Shown piece by piece: positions 9,871 to 19,787 of a DNA stretch of 64,000 nt. Numbering within the stretch: position 1 is the first letter of the stretch; the number at the start of each line of letters is the position of its first letter. Source of the DNA: JAGQVA01 sp033764335 (GTDB lineage: Bacteria; Bacteroidota; Bacteroidia; J057); the NCBI GenBank assembly GCA_033764335.1, contig JANRJC010000036.1, positions 62,001-126,000 of the forward strand, read 5' to 3'. The position numbers and the translations under genes are program-made. The notes below the pieces were generated by a model, which worked only from the letters and a program-made list of their open reading frames with translations, had not been told where the DNA came from and did no database searches.

Positions 9871-11265
9871 TTATTCTGCCGAATACCGGATTTCCTCTAC
9901 GGCCTCCGCGGTTTTGGCAACCTGCTTGCCCAGTAGTCTTGCGCCGGTGGCGGTAATCAGATAATTGTCTTCGATACGGACTCCACCAAAGTCGCGATAG
10001 CTTTCCAGCGCAGGATAATTTATAAATTCGGTAAATTTTCCTTCCGCACGCCATTTGTCAATCAGCACCGGAATAAAATATATCCCCGGCTCCACGGTCA
10101 GGACAAAACCCGGCTCAAGCGCACGAGCCAGTCGCAGGCTTTTCAACCCAAACTGATTGCTTTTCTGCTCGCCCGGGGCGTATCCTACGTAGATTTCGCC
10201 GAGATCTTCCATATCGTGTACATCCAGCCCCATCATGTGCCCCAGTCCATGCGGAAAAAATAAGGCATGCGCGCCGGCAGCCACGGCCTCCTCCACGTCT
10301 CCTTTCATCAGTCCCAGTTCCTTTAACCCCGAGGCTATGGTGCGGGCAGCCAGAAAATGAATTTCCCGATAAGTAATGCCCGGGCGAAGTGCCTCTATGG
10401 CGTTGTTCACCGCCTGTAATTCGATATTATAGATTTCTTTTTGTTTTTGGGTAAAGGTTTTATCCACCGGGAAAGTCCGGGTCATATCCCCTGCATAATG
10501 CATTTGTGACTCGCCACCGGCATCCAGCAAAAGCAGTTTGCCGGAAGTGAGGGTATTTTTATGGTAATGGTTGTGGAGGATTTCGCCGTGGATAGAGCAG
10601 ATCACCGGAAAGGAAAGATGGCTCCCGTGGCGAAGGGGTACGGCATGGACGGCGGCGGCGACTTCGGCTTCGGTCATACCGGGGCGCGCCATACGCATGG
10701 CTGTGAGGTGCATTTCATTGGTGATGGCCACGCCTTTTTCGATTTCCGCGATTTCTTCTTCTGTCTTGATACTTCGCTGGGCAATAACGGCTTTTATCAG
10801 CGTCAGGGAGGCTTTTGTCCCTGCTTCCGAATGATTTATCCCCAACAGATGCGAGAGCCGTATAGCGTTTTCCGGGCGGTAGGGGGGCAGAAAATGTATC
10901 TCGCGGTTTTGTTGCCGAGCCTGCGTCAGTACTTTTATGAGTTCGGATTCGGGAGCCGTGGCCTCTATGCCTGCCTGAAGGCTCATTTCTTTAATCGTCG
11001 GCAATGCACCCATCCACACAATCATATCCAGGCTGAGTTCATCGCCAAACACCGTCGTTTTGCCCGAATCTATATCTATGACTGCTGCCAGTCCTGCGTA
11101 ATCCAATCCACAATAGTAGAGGAAATTGCTGTCCTGACGAAAATGATAAGTATTGTCGGCGTAATTCATTCCGCTTTCCTGATTACCTAAAAACAAAATC
11201 AGACCGGAGCGAAAACGGGACATCAGTTGTTTGCGGCGGGAGTTATAAGTAGTAGATGAAAACAT
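9871..11265 (-). CDS. pepP: Xaa-Pro aminopeptidase (aminopeptidase P, two-domain form)
   Basis: This 464-residue cytosolic metallopeptidase has an N-terminal AMP-N domain (residues 1-150, with RSGLILFLGNQESGMNYADN and FRQDSNFLYYCGL) and a C-terminal M24 fold. The five metal ligands are placed in LLLDAGGES, YAGDMTRTFPV, PHGLGHMMGLDVHD, TVEPGIYF and VRIEDNYL. It resembles E. coli PepP in length and layout. It is the first gene of a two-gene M24 operon with the longer enzyme downstream. The pair probably has complementary substrate preferences in peptide turnover (inference). Confidence 0.94.
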   Translation of the reverse strand: MFSSTTYNSRRKQLMSRFRSGLILFLGNQESGMNYADNTYHFRQDSNFLYYCGLDYAGLAAVIDIDSGKTTVFGDELSLDMIVWMGALPTIKEMSLQAGIEATAPESELIKVLTQARQQNREIHFLPPYRPENAIRLSHLLGINHSEAGTKASLTLIKAVIAQRSIKTEEEIAEIEKGVAITNEMHLTAMRMARPGMTEAEVAAAVHAVPLRHGSHLSFPVICSIHGEILHNHYHKNTLTSGKLLLLDAGGESQMHYAGDMTRTFPVDKTFTQKQKEIYNIELQAVNNAIEALRPGITYREIHFLAARTIASGLKELGLMKGDVEEAVAAGAHALFFPHGLGHMMGLDVHDMEDLGEIYVGYAPGEQKSNQFGLKSLRLARALEPGFVLTVEPGIYFIPVLIDKWRAEGKFTEFINYPALESYRDFGGVRIEDNYLITATGARLLGKQVAKTAEAVEEIRYSAE

Positions 11266-11356
11266 GCAGGTAAAATATGAATGATGAAGAAAAGGGTTTA
11301 ATCAACCGGAAAGGTAAATATATAACAGAAAAGTAAGAAATTGCTTACCCGAAAGA

Positions 11357-14011
11357 ATGCTGAAAATTTATTCTATGAATTATCTATCTGAACATATTCG
11401 CAGGGAAGAACAAAAATCAGGGAAAAAAGACTGGCAATTATGGGGACCGTATCTGAGTGAACGCCAGTGGGGCACGGTGCGGGAGGATTACAGTGCCAAC
11501 GGTGACGCATGGAATTATTTTCCCCACGACCATGCCCGCTCAAGAGCCTACCGTTGGGGGGAAGACGGGTTGGGAGGCATTTCTGACAAACATCAGTATT
11601 TGTGTTTTGCCCTTGCACTTTGGAACGGCAAGGACCCCATCCTGAAAGAAAGGCTGTTTGGGCTTACCGGCCCCGAAGGCAATCACGGAGAAGACGTAAA
11701 AGAACTGTATTTCTACCTCGACAGCACACCCAGCCATTCGTTTATGCATTTCCTTTACAAATATCCGCAAGCTACCTATCCTTACCAGCAACTGGTTGCG
11801 GTCAATCGCATGCGGGGAAAAACAGAAGGTGAATACGAAATTGAAGAAACCGGTGTATTTGACGAAAGCCGGTATTTTGACGTATCCGTGGTTTATGCCA
11901 AAGCGGATGCAAATGATATACTCATCGAAATCACGGTATCTAATCGCGGCCCCGAACCCGCACCATTTACCTTGCTTCCTACTCTCTGGTTTCGAAACCG
12001 ATGGTCCTACAAACCCGAACGAGCCAAACCCCTACTCCGCACCGCACAGGGAGGCAGCGATTGGGGACATGTGCATGCTTCGGCGAAAACATTAGGGGAC
12101 TATCATTTGTTTTTTGAAACCGCCGATCGGCTTCTATTCACCGAAAACGAGACCAATCAGGAGAAAATTTTCGGTAAACCTAACCCCCACCCCTTTGTAA
12201 AGGATGCCTTCCATCGGGCCATCGTTGAAGGCGATACTAATTTTCTCCTAGAAAAGACCAGCGGCACCAAATGCGCACCTGTTTATAGCGGGACGCTGGC
12301 TGCGGGCGAAAGCCGGTCTGTACGCCTTCGGCTCGCCGCATTTATTCCGGAAGAAAATCCGTTGAAAGAAACATTTACGAATGTCATGCGGCTGCGAAAA
12401 ACCGAAGCCGACGAATTTTATGCACAGTTTACCCCACCCGGACAAAATCCGGAGCTGGCCCGCATTCAGCGACAGGCTTTTGCCGGTATGTTGTGGACCA
12501 AACAATTTTACCATATAGACATTCCCCTTTGGCTCAACGGCGACCCCGGACAAGTTCCTCCCCCCGAGTCACGAAAAAAAGGCAGAAACCATTCGTGGAA
12601 AACCCTCAACAACGAGGACATTCTCTCCATGCCCGACAAATGGGAATACCCCTGGTACGCAGCCTGGGATCTGGCCTTTCATTGTGTGCCGCTGGCGATG
12701 ATTGACCCCGAGTTTGCCAAAAACCAATTGATCCTGATCCTTCGGGAATGGTATATGGCTCCCAGCGGGCAGATTCCCGCTTATGAGTGGAACTTCAGCG
12801 ATGTAAACCCGCCGGTTCATGCATGGGCTGCGTTGAGAGTTTATGAGATAGAGAAAAAAATGACCGGAACCGGAGACACTGATTTTCTCAAAAGAGTCTT
12901 TCAAAAGCTAATTCTGAACTTCACCTGGTGGGTAAACCGAAAAGACTCACAAGGCAATAATGTATTTGAAGGTGGATTTCTCGGGCTTGACAATATCGGA
13001 ATTTTTGACCGTAGCAATGACCTGCCCGAAGGTGGGCATCTGGAGCAAGCGGATGGCACAAGCTGGATGGGGCTGTATTCGCTCAACCTGATGCAGATGG
13101 CTCTGGAAATTGCCTGTACCGATCCGTCTTATGAAGATGTGGCCACAAAGTTTTTTGAGCATTTTGTCTATATCGCAGAGGCGCTCAACACATTTGGAGA
13201 AGGGCGAATCAGTCTTTGGGATGAGGAGGATGGGTTTTATTACGATGTAATTCAGTTTCCCGACGGGCACTACGAACGCATCAAGGTGCGTTCGCTTGTG
13301 GGGCTTTCTGCCCTGTTTGCCGTAACGATTATTCCCAAAAGCCTTCAGGAAAAAGTACCTGAATTTATGGGCCGGCTCAACTGGTTTCGAAATTATCGAA
13401 GAGAGAACAAAGAATATGGAGTTATGGAAGAAAGGGAAGACGGTACGATCTTACTTGCTATGGTCGCAGAGCAACGGCTGGAAAGATTATTGGAAGCCAT
13501 GCTGGACGAGGACGAGTTTCTCGCACCGGGAGGGATTCGTTCGATCTCCAAATTTCACGAAAGGCATCTCTACCAACTATCCCTCAAAGGCAGGCAATAC
13601 AGCATACGTTATGAGCCGGGAGAATCCACAACGAATCTTTTTGGCGGCAACTCCAACTGGCGCGGGCCGGTATGGTTTCCGATGAATTATCTGCTAATTG
13701 AAGCTCTGCGCACCTATGAGGCATTTTACGGAGAGCCGTATAAGGTAGAATTTCCGACGGGATCGGGGGAAAAATACACCTTCACTCAGGTCGCGGATGC
13801 CATTTCCCGGCGACTGGTAAGTATTTTCCTTCCCGACGAAAAAGGAGAAAGGCCAGTCAACGGAGGGGTTGCCCTGTTTCGCGACGATCCCTACTTTCGA
13901 GACTTGGTCTTATTCTACGAATATTTTCACGGCGACAACTCCCGCGGCATTGGCGCCAGTCACCAGACCGGGTGGACGGGGTTGGTGGCGGAATTAATTT
14001 CCAGAATATAA
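11357..14011 (+). CDS. GH63/MGH1-like glycoside hydrolase (glucosidase family protein)
   Basis: This 884-residue protein has no signal peptide. Its opening (WGPYLSERQWGTVREDYSANGDAWNYFPHDHARSRAYRWGEDG) is the signature of MGH1-type GH63-like proteins. The (alpha/alpha)6-barrel part runs from about residue 390, with KWEYPWYAAWDLAFHCVPLA, IPAYEWNFSDVNPPVHAWA and NWRGPVWFPMNYLLIEAL. GH63 enzymes act on glucosyl-containing oligosaccharides by an inverting mechanism; the bacterial clade often acts on glucosylglycerate- or mannosylglycerate-like compounds. Substrate here is unknown. Starts at 11357 or 11375 (MNYLSEHI) are both possible; the second matches relatives better. The 3' end overlaps the convergent epimerase gene by 18 bp. 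Confidence 0.85.
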   Translation: MLKIYSMNYLSEHIRREEQKSGKKDWQLWGPYLSERQWGTVREDYSANGDAWNYFPHDHARSRAYRWGEDGLGGISDKHQYLCFALALWNGKDPILKERLFGLTGPEGNHGEDVKELYFYLDSTPSHSFMHFLYKYPQATYPYQQLVAVNRMRGKTEGEYEIEETGVFDESRYFDVSVVYAKADANDILIEITVSNRGPEPAPFTLLPTLWFRNRWSYKPERAKPLLRTAQGGSDWGHVHASAKTLGDYHLFFETADRLLFTENETNQEKIFGKPNPHPFVKDAFHRAIVEGDTNFLLEKTSGTKCAPVYSGTLAAGESRSVRLRLAAFIPEENPLKETFTNVMRLRKTEADEFYAQFTPPGQNPELARIQRQAFAGMLWTKQFYHIDIPLWLNGDPGQVPPPESRKKGRNHSWKTLNNEDILSMPDKWEYPWYAAWDLAFHCVPLAMIDPEFAKNQLILILREWYMAPSGQIPAYEWNFSDVNPPVHAWAALRVYEIEKKMTGTGDTDFLKRVFQKLILNFTWWVNRKDSQGNNVFEGGFLGLDNIGIFDRSNDLPEGGHLEQADGTSWMGLYSLNLMQMALEIACTDPSYEDVATKFFEHFVYIAEALNTFGEGRISLWDEEDGFYYDVIQFPDGHYERIKVRSLVGLSALFAVTIIPKSLQEKVPEFMGRLNWFRNYRRENKEYGVMEEREDGTILLAMVAEQRLERLLEAMLDEDEFLAPGGIRSISKFHERHLYQLSLKGRQYSIRYEPGESTTNLFGGNSNWRGPVWFPMNYLLIEALRTYEAFYGEPYKVEFPTGSGEKYTFTQVADAISRRLVSIFLPDEKGERPVNGGVALFRDDPYFRDLVLFYEYFHGDNSRGIGASHQTGWTGLVAELISRI

Positions 14012-14917
14012 CTTCACCGTAGCCTTAATCCCTTCCTGATAGGAGGTTGTGGGGAAAGAAAACCTCCGGTCAAATTTACTGCTGTCAAAAAGATAGTCTC
14101 CTTCACTCTGATAGAGCATTTCTACACTTTCTCCCACTACCGGCACAAACAACCCTACCAGGCGGAGCATAAACTTTGACAAGACCGTGTATTTGGGTGC
14201 CACGCCAAATGCTGCGGCAGTTTTTTCAATAAATTCTTTACCCGTGAGCACATTTTTGTCGGTGGGAAGATGCCAGATTTGATTGTAGGCGTCCGGTGTG
14301 TTGCCGAGTAAAGCTGTGGCTTTTCCCGCATCCGGAATGAAGGTAAAGGAATGTTTGAATTTTTCGCTGATCATCCACTGGGCAGCCTTTCCTTTGGCGT
14401 AATTGTCAAATACCATCACACTGACGAAACTGAGGGGAGTTTTTCCATAAAAATCAGCCGATCGGGCAATCTGTGCGGTGAGTTTTCCTTTCGCCACTTC
14501 TTCCAGAATCATATCGGCGATTTTTGCCCTGACCACACCCTTTTTGCTGGTGGGGTGATGAGGCGTTTCTTCGGTCATCCAACCATTTACTTTACCATAC
14601 ATATAGACGTTGTCAAAAAAGACGAGTTTGGCTCCGTGTTTTTTGCAGCCTTCAATGACATTTTTCATCACCACGGGCCACTGTGTTTCCCAGACTTTGA
14701 GTTTGTAGGGAAGGCCGATAGTTAGATAAACGACTTCCGAACCTGCGATAGCTTTTTCCGTCTGAACCGGATCCGTAAGGTCTGCGGAAACAAGTTCATC
14801 CCCCTGATTGACAGCCCGTGGATTACGGCTAACGAGGCGAATGCCTGAGGTGTATTGGGGCAATGTGCGGGCAATTTCCGTTCCGATTAACCCATTGGCT
14901 CCGAGGATAGTCTGCAT
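13994..14917 (-). CDS. NAD-dependent epimerase/dehydratase (extended SDR)
   Basis: This 307-residue protein has the Rossmann dinucleotide motif at its N-terminus (ILGANGLIGTEIA), an acidic second-strand end (SADLTD) and the third-strand VVYLTIG block. Where the classical SDR catalytic YxxxK would be, the sequence reads VYMYGKVNGWM, so a YGK-type tyrosine is present. The C-terminal half carries EGDYLFDSSKFDRRF, common in sugar-nucleotide or atypical SDR proteins. The substrate is not deducible. It is transcribed alone toward the glycosidase. Confidence 0.85.
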   Translation of the reverse strand: MQTILGANGLIGTEIARTLPQYTSGIRLVSRNPRAVNQGDELVSADLTDPVQTEKAIAGSEVVYLTIGLPYKLKVWETQWPVVMKNVIEGCKKHGAKLVFFDNVYMYGKVNGWMTEETPHHPTSKKGVVRAKIADMILEEVAKGKLTAQIARSADFYGKTPLSFVSVMVFDNYAKGKAAQWMISEKFKHSFTFIPDAGKATALLGNTPDAYNQIWHLPTDKNVLTGKEFIEKTAAAFGVAPKYTVLSKFMLRLVGLFVPVVGESVEMLYQSEGDYLFDSSKFDRRFSFPTTSYQEGIKATVKLYSGN

Positions 14918-15023
14918 AGTTTCATAAGGTTAGGTGAGAGAGACGGCAAACAAACAAAAATATTGTAAAATGCAGGTTAAAAAATCTGTTTAAAAGGGAA
15001 ACAAGGCTTGTTGCTTTTCGTTT

Positions 15024-15051
15024 TTTGATTTTGGAATAATTAATATATTTG
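15024..15051 (+). promoter_or_regulatory. candidate Bacteroidota promoter (-33 TTTG / -7 TATATTTG)
   Basis: A perfect TAnnTTTG -7 element (TATATTTG, 15044-15051) is preceded by TTTG at 15024-15027. The spacing (16) is a little short of the usual 19. Transcription would begin near 15058, downstream of the nominal ATG at 15049. This supports the later start at 15085 for the next gene. Confidence 0.5.
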
Positions 15052-15084
15052 GCGCAAACAACAGTCAACGCAGAACCATTCATC

Positions 15085-15456
15085 ATGAGTAATATGAGTG
15101 TAAATAAACCGAAGGTAGTCAAGGATTTTGAAAAACTATCCGAAGAGTTGCTAGAGCGGTTGCACCTGGCCTATCCCGATGGATTCAGCAACCACCTCAT
15201 CCGATACCAAAACGCCGACGGGAAGTCCGTCCGTGCGCTCCCCTTTGAAACCGAAGACCGGTATTATCTTATCCGCATGCCGCTGGCGGAGGTCAAAGAA
15301 ATCCCTGAAAATGACGATGATTTTGACGATTCCGCTAATGTGAAAGATGACATGAAAGAAGGATACGGAGAGGGGGATGGCGACGGAGACGGAGAGGACG
15401 GCTATACAGATTACAGCGGAGACAACGAACCGGCGGACGATTACGATGATTATTGA
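15085..15456 (+). CDS. acidic hypothetical protein
   Basis: The protein is 123 residues if translation starts at MSNMSVNKPK, chosen because the likely promoter -7 box lies over the earlier in-frame ATG at 15049. Residues 10-75 form a compact domain (VVKDFEKLSEELLERLHLAYPDGF ... YYLIRMPLAEV). The C-terminal 45 residues are an Asp/Glu/Gly-rich tail ending DDYDDY. Similar small proteins with acidic tails are conserved in Bacteroidota, but I know no assigned function. Confidence 0.75.
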   Translation: MSNMSVNKPKVVKDFEKLSEELLERLHLAYPDGFSNHLIRYQNADGKSVRALPFETEDRYYLIRMPLAEVKEIPENDDDFDDSANVKDDMKEGYGEGDGDGDGEDGYTDYSGDNEPADDYDDY

Positions 15457-15499
15457 TCTGCGGTATTTCTTCCGGGCAACCTGTCATATTTAGGTTGCC

Positions 15500-16915
15500 A
15501 TGCTGGCATTTTCCATCATATTGTATATTGCGATTACCCTTTTTCTGGGTTACAGAGCTTCGTTTAGGGTAAAAAACACACTGGACTACACCCTTGCGGG
15601 TCGGAGTCTGCCTGCGGTGATGGTGGGGATTACCATTTTTGCGACCTGGTTTGGGCCGGAGATGATCATGGGTGTGCCGGATTTATTTGTGAGGGAAGGC
15701 ATTCAGGGAATTATTATTGATCAATTTGGGGTATGGCTCTGCCTGATTTTGTTGGGTTTATTTTATACACGACCGCTGTACCGGCTGAAGATCATTACGA
15801 TCAATGATTTTTTCCGTCTCCGATACAATGCCGCAATCGAGAAGGTCTCTTCCATTATCAATGTGATTACCTACTTTTCCTGGATAGCAGCGCAGTTTCT
15901 CGCGCTGGCTTTGTTGTTCAACACGCTTCTGGGGATTCCTGTCAGTTTAGGCATAGTCATCGGCGCCGCGATAGTCCTGATTTACACTTATATCGGAGGC
16001 ATGTGGGCAGTATCCGTAACCGATTTGATTCAGTCAGTGATGATTATCGCCGGGCTGATGTACCTGATGGTCTGGATTCTCGGAAAAACCGGAGGAATTG
16101 CCCCGATTATAAGCCGGACGCCTGTCGGTTTTTTCCGTTTTTTTCCTGAGCCGGGGTTTTACAACGGGATAGATTACCTCGGAAAATGGATGGTTTTTGG
16201 CCTAGGTACAATTCCTGCGCAGGAATTGTACCAGCGAGTGCTTGCCGCAAAATCGGAACAGGCCGGTGTCAACGGAGCTTATATCAGCGGGATACTGTTG
16301 TTTATCTTTGGTTCAATACCCCTCATCATTGGCCTTGCCATTTCGCAACTGCACCCCGAGATTATCGCCCAAAGCGACGGGCAAAACATGATCCCCAATA
16401 TGGTTTTTCAATATACCGGGCTGCCTATGCAGATATTGTTTTTTGGGGCACTGGTTTCGGCCATTCTGAGTACGTCCAGTGGAGCCCTTCTCGCACCGGC
16501 AACAGTTATCGGCGAGAATCTGGTAAAACCCTATTTCCCCACCCTTACCGACAAACAACTGCTGTTGATTACGCGGTTGAGTGTGATATTCGTTGCGGTC
16601 GTTTCATGCATCATGGCTTTTTTTAATTCGAATATACATGGACTGGTTGTGGACTCGGCGACCCTGATATTAGTGTGCCTGTTTGTGCCTTATACGGGAG
16701 GTATTTATTGGAAAAAATCTTCGGTAACCGGTGTCTGGGCGGCCATTATCGGAGGGGGGCTGGCATGGGCAATTTGTGCATACGGGCTTGAAACACGGAT
16801 TGACCCCATTATTTACGGAACATTGGCAAGTCTGGTATGTATGGTTGCCGTAAGTCTGATTTTTCCGGACGACAGTTATGCCCAATATCGAAAAACAACC
16901 ACCGCCCGGTTGTAA
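15500..16915 (+). CDS. sodium:solute symporter (SSS family)
   Basis: This 471-residue polytopic membrane protein has about 13 hydrophobic segments. Typical SSS features are the N-terminal GYRASFRVKNTLDYTLAGRSLP, the TWFGPEMIMG segment in TM2, AYTYIGGMWAVSVTDLIQSVMMI-like helix 5/6 (here IYTYIGGMWAVSVTDLIQ) and ALVSAILSTSSGALLAPATVIGENL near the sodium site. It imports an organic solute with Na+; the substrate is unknown. It follows the acidic protein by 43 bp and may share its promoter. Confidence 0.93.
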   Translation: MLAFSIILYIAITLFLGYRASFRVKNTLDYTLAGRSLPAVMVGITIFATWFGPEMIMGVPDLFVREGIQGIIIDQFGVWLCLILLGLFYTRPLYRLKIITINDFFRLRYNAAIEKVSSIINVITYFSWIAAQFLALALLFNTLLGIPVSLGIVIGAAIVLIYTYIGGMWAVSVTDLIQSVMIIAGLMYLMVWILGKTGGIAPIISRTPVGFFRFFPEPGFYNGIDYLGKWMVFGLGTIPAQELYQRVLAAKSEQAGVNGAYISGILLFIFGSIPLIIGLAISQLHPEIIAQSDGQNMIPNMVFQYTGLPMQILFFGALVSAILSTSSGALLAPATVIGENLVKPYFPTLTDKQLLLITRLSVIFVAVVSCIMAFFNSNIHGLVVDSATLILVCLFVPYTGGIYWKKSSVTGVWAAIIGGGLAWAICAYGLETRIDPIIYGTLASLVCMVAVSLIFPDDSYAQYRKTTTARL

Positions 16916-17058
16916 GAGAAAATTCTAAAGGATAGTTGTTGAGAATCAGGATTTTCCTATATTTATCCAATATCCCTTTCATTTTATCCATCTGTTTCTT
17001 TTCTGACGGGAGAGCTAAGGAAAAAACAGTGCATTGTACCTACTCAAAACTCAAACGT

Positions 17059-17457
17059 ATGAAAACTCTGTTACCCATTCTCTCTGTTTGTATTCTTTTG
17101 TTCGGCAGTTGTGCACAAAAACAAATACTGCTGCCAATAGCCGAAGAAGAAGCGGCCGCCTGCGGTTTTACGACCTCCGCCGTCGTGCAGGTGATGACGT
17201 TAAATGAAGACGGCACGGACTTTTTTTACTACCTTCAACTCTCCACTCCGGCAGGTATTTCGACGGTCGTTTTCCCAGCCAATCTTGATGCCCGGTTTAA
17301 AGAAGCAGGTGTAAAAGTAAATGTTTCCTTTAACCTCACGCAGGAGCAACATACCTATGTCATTTGCAAAGATGGACATGTGTATGACCCCCAAAACCCC
17401 GACAGCCATACGATGCAGGTCGTTGAGATTTGTACGGTGGAGAAGGCTCCGTCGTAA
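17059..17457 (+). CDS. small lipoprotein of unknown function
   Basis: The start is MKTLLPILSVCILLFGSCAQK, giving 132 residues with a lipoprotein signal peptide and lipobox GSC. An upstream in-frame ATG at 16936 would add 41 residues before the signal peptide and is unlikely. The mature part (AACGFTTSAVVQVMTLNEDG ... ICKDGHVYDPQN) is a small domain with two further Cys residues. No family is recognised. A strong terminator follows. Confidence 0.75.
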   Translation: MKTLLPILSVCILLFGSCAQKQILLPIAEEEAAACGFTTSAVVQVMTLNEDGTDFFYYLQLSTPAGISTVVFPANLDARFKEAGVKVNVSFNLTQEQHTYVICKDGHVYDPQNPDSHTMQVVEICTVEKAPS

Positions 17458-17485
17458 ACTACTTTCCAAACTTTCGGTAAAAAAA

Positions 17486-17525
17486 TAAAAAGCCTCCCTG
17501 AAAAACGATTCAGGGAGGCTTTTTT
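17486..17525 (+). terminator. intrinsic terminator
   Basis: A 12-bp GC-rich stem (GCCTCCCTGAA/TTCAGGGAGGC) with a short loop is followed by six T residues. It ends the lipoprotein transcript. Confidence 0.9.
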
Positions 17526-17582
17526 ATCCGTTTTCCCGAAAAATTTGTCTCGAATAAGCAATCTATTCCCTACCTTCCCCCC

Positions 17583-18731
17583 ATGTATCAATCCCTAACT
17601 TCCGCCGTCGCAGGCACAGGTTTTATCGGGCCGGTTCATGTCGAAGCACTCAAACGCCTCGGGGTGCGTGTCAAGGGCATACTTGGCAGTACTCCGACTA
17701 AGTCTGAAAAAGCCCGGCAGGCGCTGGCATTAGAAAAAGCCTACGCATCCTTTGAGGAAATTCTCGCCGATCCCGAAGTTCAGGCTGTACACCTCGCGGT
17801 ACCCAATGTGCAGCATTTCTCCATGGCCAAAGCCGCCCTTTTGGCGGGTAAACATGTTATGTGCGAAAAACCGCTGGGCATGACCTCTGCGGAAACCCGC
17901 GAACTGGTAACTTTGGCAGCACAAACGGGCCTCGTAGCGGGCGTAACTTACAACATCCGGTTTTACCCGCTCAACCTCGAAGTGCGAAGCCGCCTCCGAG
18001 GCTCCGACGACAACCGCGTGTACTCTATCACCGGAAGTTATGTCCAGGACTGGCTGATGTACGATACCGACTACAACTGGCGCGTTTTGGCCGAACACGG
18101 AGGCCCGCTCCGCGCTGTAGCAGACATTGGTACCCACTGGATTGACCTGGTCACCTCCATCACCGGGCTGGAGGTCGAGGCCGTGTTTGCTGACCTGCAA
18201 ACCGTTTTCCCCGTGCGTAAACGCCCCAAAGGAGAAGTAGAAACTTTTTCCGGAAAAACAATCTCCCCGGAAGACCTCGAACCCGTTGCCATAGATACCG
18301 AAGACGCAGGGTGCATCATTTTTCGCTTCAAAGGCGGTGCCCGCGGGATGCTCTGGGTATCGCAGATGACCGCAGGCCGCAAAAACTGCCTGCGATATGA
18401 GATTGCCGGTTCGAAGGAATCCTTTGCATGGAACAGCGAAAGCCCCAACGAACTATGGATCGGCCATCGAAACACCCCCAATGAAATCCTGCTCCGCGAC
18501 CCGGCGCTGGTTAGCCCGTTGGCAGGAGGATTCATCAACTATCCCGGCGGGCATAACGAAGGATTCCCCGACACTTTCAAACAGTGTTTCCGCGCGTTTT
18601 ATGACGCTATTCTTCAGAAAATTCCTGCGGGAAAAGCATTATACCCCACTTTCGCCGAAGGCCACAAAGAAGTAATGCTTTGTGAAACCATTCTGCAAAG
18701 CCATCGCCAGCAATCTTGGATAACGATTTAA
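17583..18731 (+). CDS. Gfo/Idh/MocA-family oxidoreductase
   Basis: This 382-residue NAD(P)-dependent sugar or polyol dehydrogenase-like protein has an N-terminal Rossmann motif (AVAGTGFIGPVHVEAL), the hallmark CEKPLGM block (Lys in EKP) and a C-terminal alpha/beta domain. The catalytic-type block is DIGTHWIDL (Asp/His pair). There is no Tat or Sec signal, so it is cytoplasmic. It is a single gene between two terminated regions; substrate unknown. Confidence 0.92.
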   Translation: MYQSLTSAVAGTGFIGPVHVEALKRLGVRVKGILGSTPTKSEKARQALALEKAYASFEEILADPEVQAVHLAVPNVQHFSMAKAALLAGKHVMCEKPLGMTSAETRELVTLAAQTGLVAGVTYNIRFYPLNLEVRSRLRGSDDNRVYSITGSYVQDWLMYDTDYNWRVLAEHGGPLRAVADIGTHWIDLVTSITGLEVEAVFADLQTVFPVRKRPKGEVETFSGKTISPEDLEPVAIDTEDAGCIIFRFKGGARGMLWVSQMTAGRKNCLRYEIAGSKESFAWNSESPNELWIGHRNTPNEILLRDPALVSPLAGGFINYPGGHNEGFPDTFKQCFRAFYDAILQKIPAGKALYPTFAEGHKEVMLCETILQSHRQQSWITI

Positions 18732-18833
18732 TCTGCAAATGAAAATCCACGGGCAGGTTTTTAGCTTTTTAAGGGGATTCTTTAGATATTAAGCCCGAAA
18801 ATCAGCAATAGTCTTTGTAAATACGCCGGTACG

Positions 18834-19694
18834 ATGGCCAAAAAATTTCTAAAAAACCTGAAGAGCCTTTTTGTTGTTGAGGAAATTGAGGAAGAAATGC
18901 ATTCATCTGCTTCCCTTGAACGTTCGGAGCAGACGCCTTTGCCTAAACCCCGGCCTAATCCCATTATTAAACAGGAAGTTCCTAAAAAAGAAACTTCTCC
19001 CCTTACTTTCCCCGAAACGGACCTCATTGATAAAGACCTTTTGTCCGATTTACCCGATTTAAAAGCCGAAGCCGAAACCGCTACCCCTGTTCCGCCCCCC
19101 AAACCGAAACCTCCGGTCAAAAAAATCAATCAGGAATACGCCGATATGTTGTTTAAAGCTATGCAGCAAAACAATCTCCAGGGGCTTGATTATCTGGAGT
19201 TTAAGGAATCTTTGGAAGCTTTATCAAAAATAACGGCAGATGAAGAAACCCGCTACAAATCGGCTTACGCCGTCGTGTCTGCGATGGGTACGAATGTCCA
19301 TAAACTAATTGAAACTGCCCGGCATTATGTGGACGTGCTCAACAAAGCAAAAGAAAAGTTCAATATGACGGTGCTGAAACAAATGCAGGACAAACTGACG
19401 AATAAAAAAAATGCCGTGGACTCACTGGAAAAGAGTATTCAACAAAAGAAAAACCAAATACAAAAACTGACAGCGGAGATTGATGAAGTACAGCGGCAGA
19501 TGATCGTAGAAATGGCTCAAACCGAACAATATTCAGAAACCGTAACGCTCGCTGAGTTGGAATTTGAAAATACCTTTTCCGTGATCCGGGGAAAAATAGA
19601 TCAGGACATAAAAAATATGCGCGAATACCTGACCGTAAAAGCCGTCAATCCTCTCGAAGAAGACTTGAATTTGGATCACGATTTGGAATCATAG
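18834..19694 (+). CDS. coiled-coil protein of the SBP-OmpA ABC operon
   Basis: This 286-residue cytoplasmic protein has a charged and Pro-rich N-terminal third (PLPKPRPNP, PVPPPKPKPPVKK). Residues 100-275 are almost entirely helical, with heptad-like coiled coil around KKNAVDSLEKSIQQKKNQIQKL. The helical region resembles in style the TelA (toxic anion resistance) proteins that neighbour similar SBP/OmpA genes elsewhere, but I see no decisive motif. It lies 93 bp upstream of the fused SBP-OmpA gene on the same strand, so a shared job in that system is inferred. Confidence 0.7.
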   Translation: MAKKFLKNLKSLFVVEEIEEEMHSSASLERSEQTPLPKPRPNPIIKQEVPKKETSPLTFPETDLIDKDLLSDLPDLKAEAETATPVPPPKPKPPVKKINQEYADMLFKAMQQNNLQGLDYLEFKESLEALSKITADEETRYKSAYAVVSAMGTNVHKLIETARHYVDVLNKAKEKFNMTVLKQMQDKLTNKKNAVDSLEKSIQQKKNQIQKLTAEIDEVQRQMIVEMAQTEQYSETVTLAELEFENTFSVIRGKIDQDIKNMREYLTVKAVNPLEEDLNLDHDLES

Positions 19695-19787
19695 GTTTCT
19701 CCATTTCCAACATTTAACTTTACCTTCGATCTATTATATACTCAGCATTACCCGAAAATCTGTACACAACTCCACATTACAACATTT

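Noticed and set aside
8024..10054. 676-codon version of the long aminopeptidase P
   Set aside because: The extra 74 N-terminal codons overlap the upstream pepP gene in another frame and have Arg/Cys-rich non-protein-like sequence; the ATG at 9832 fits the family.
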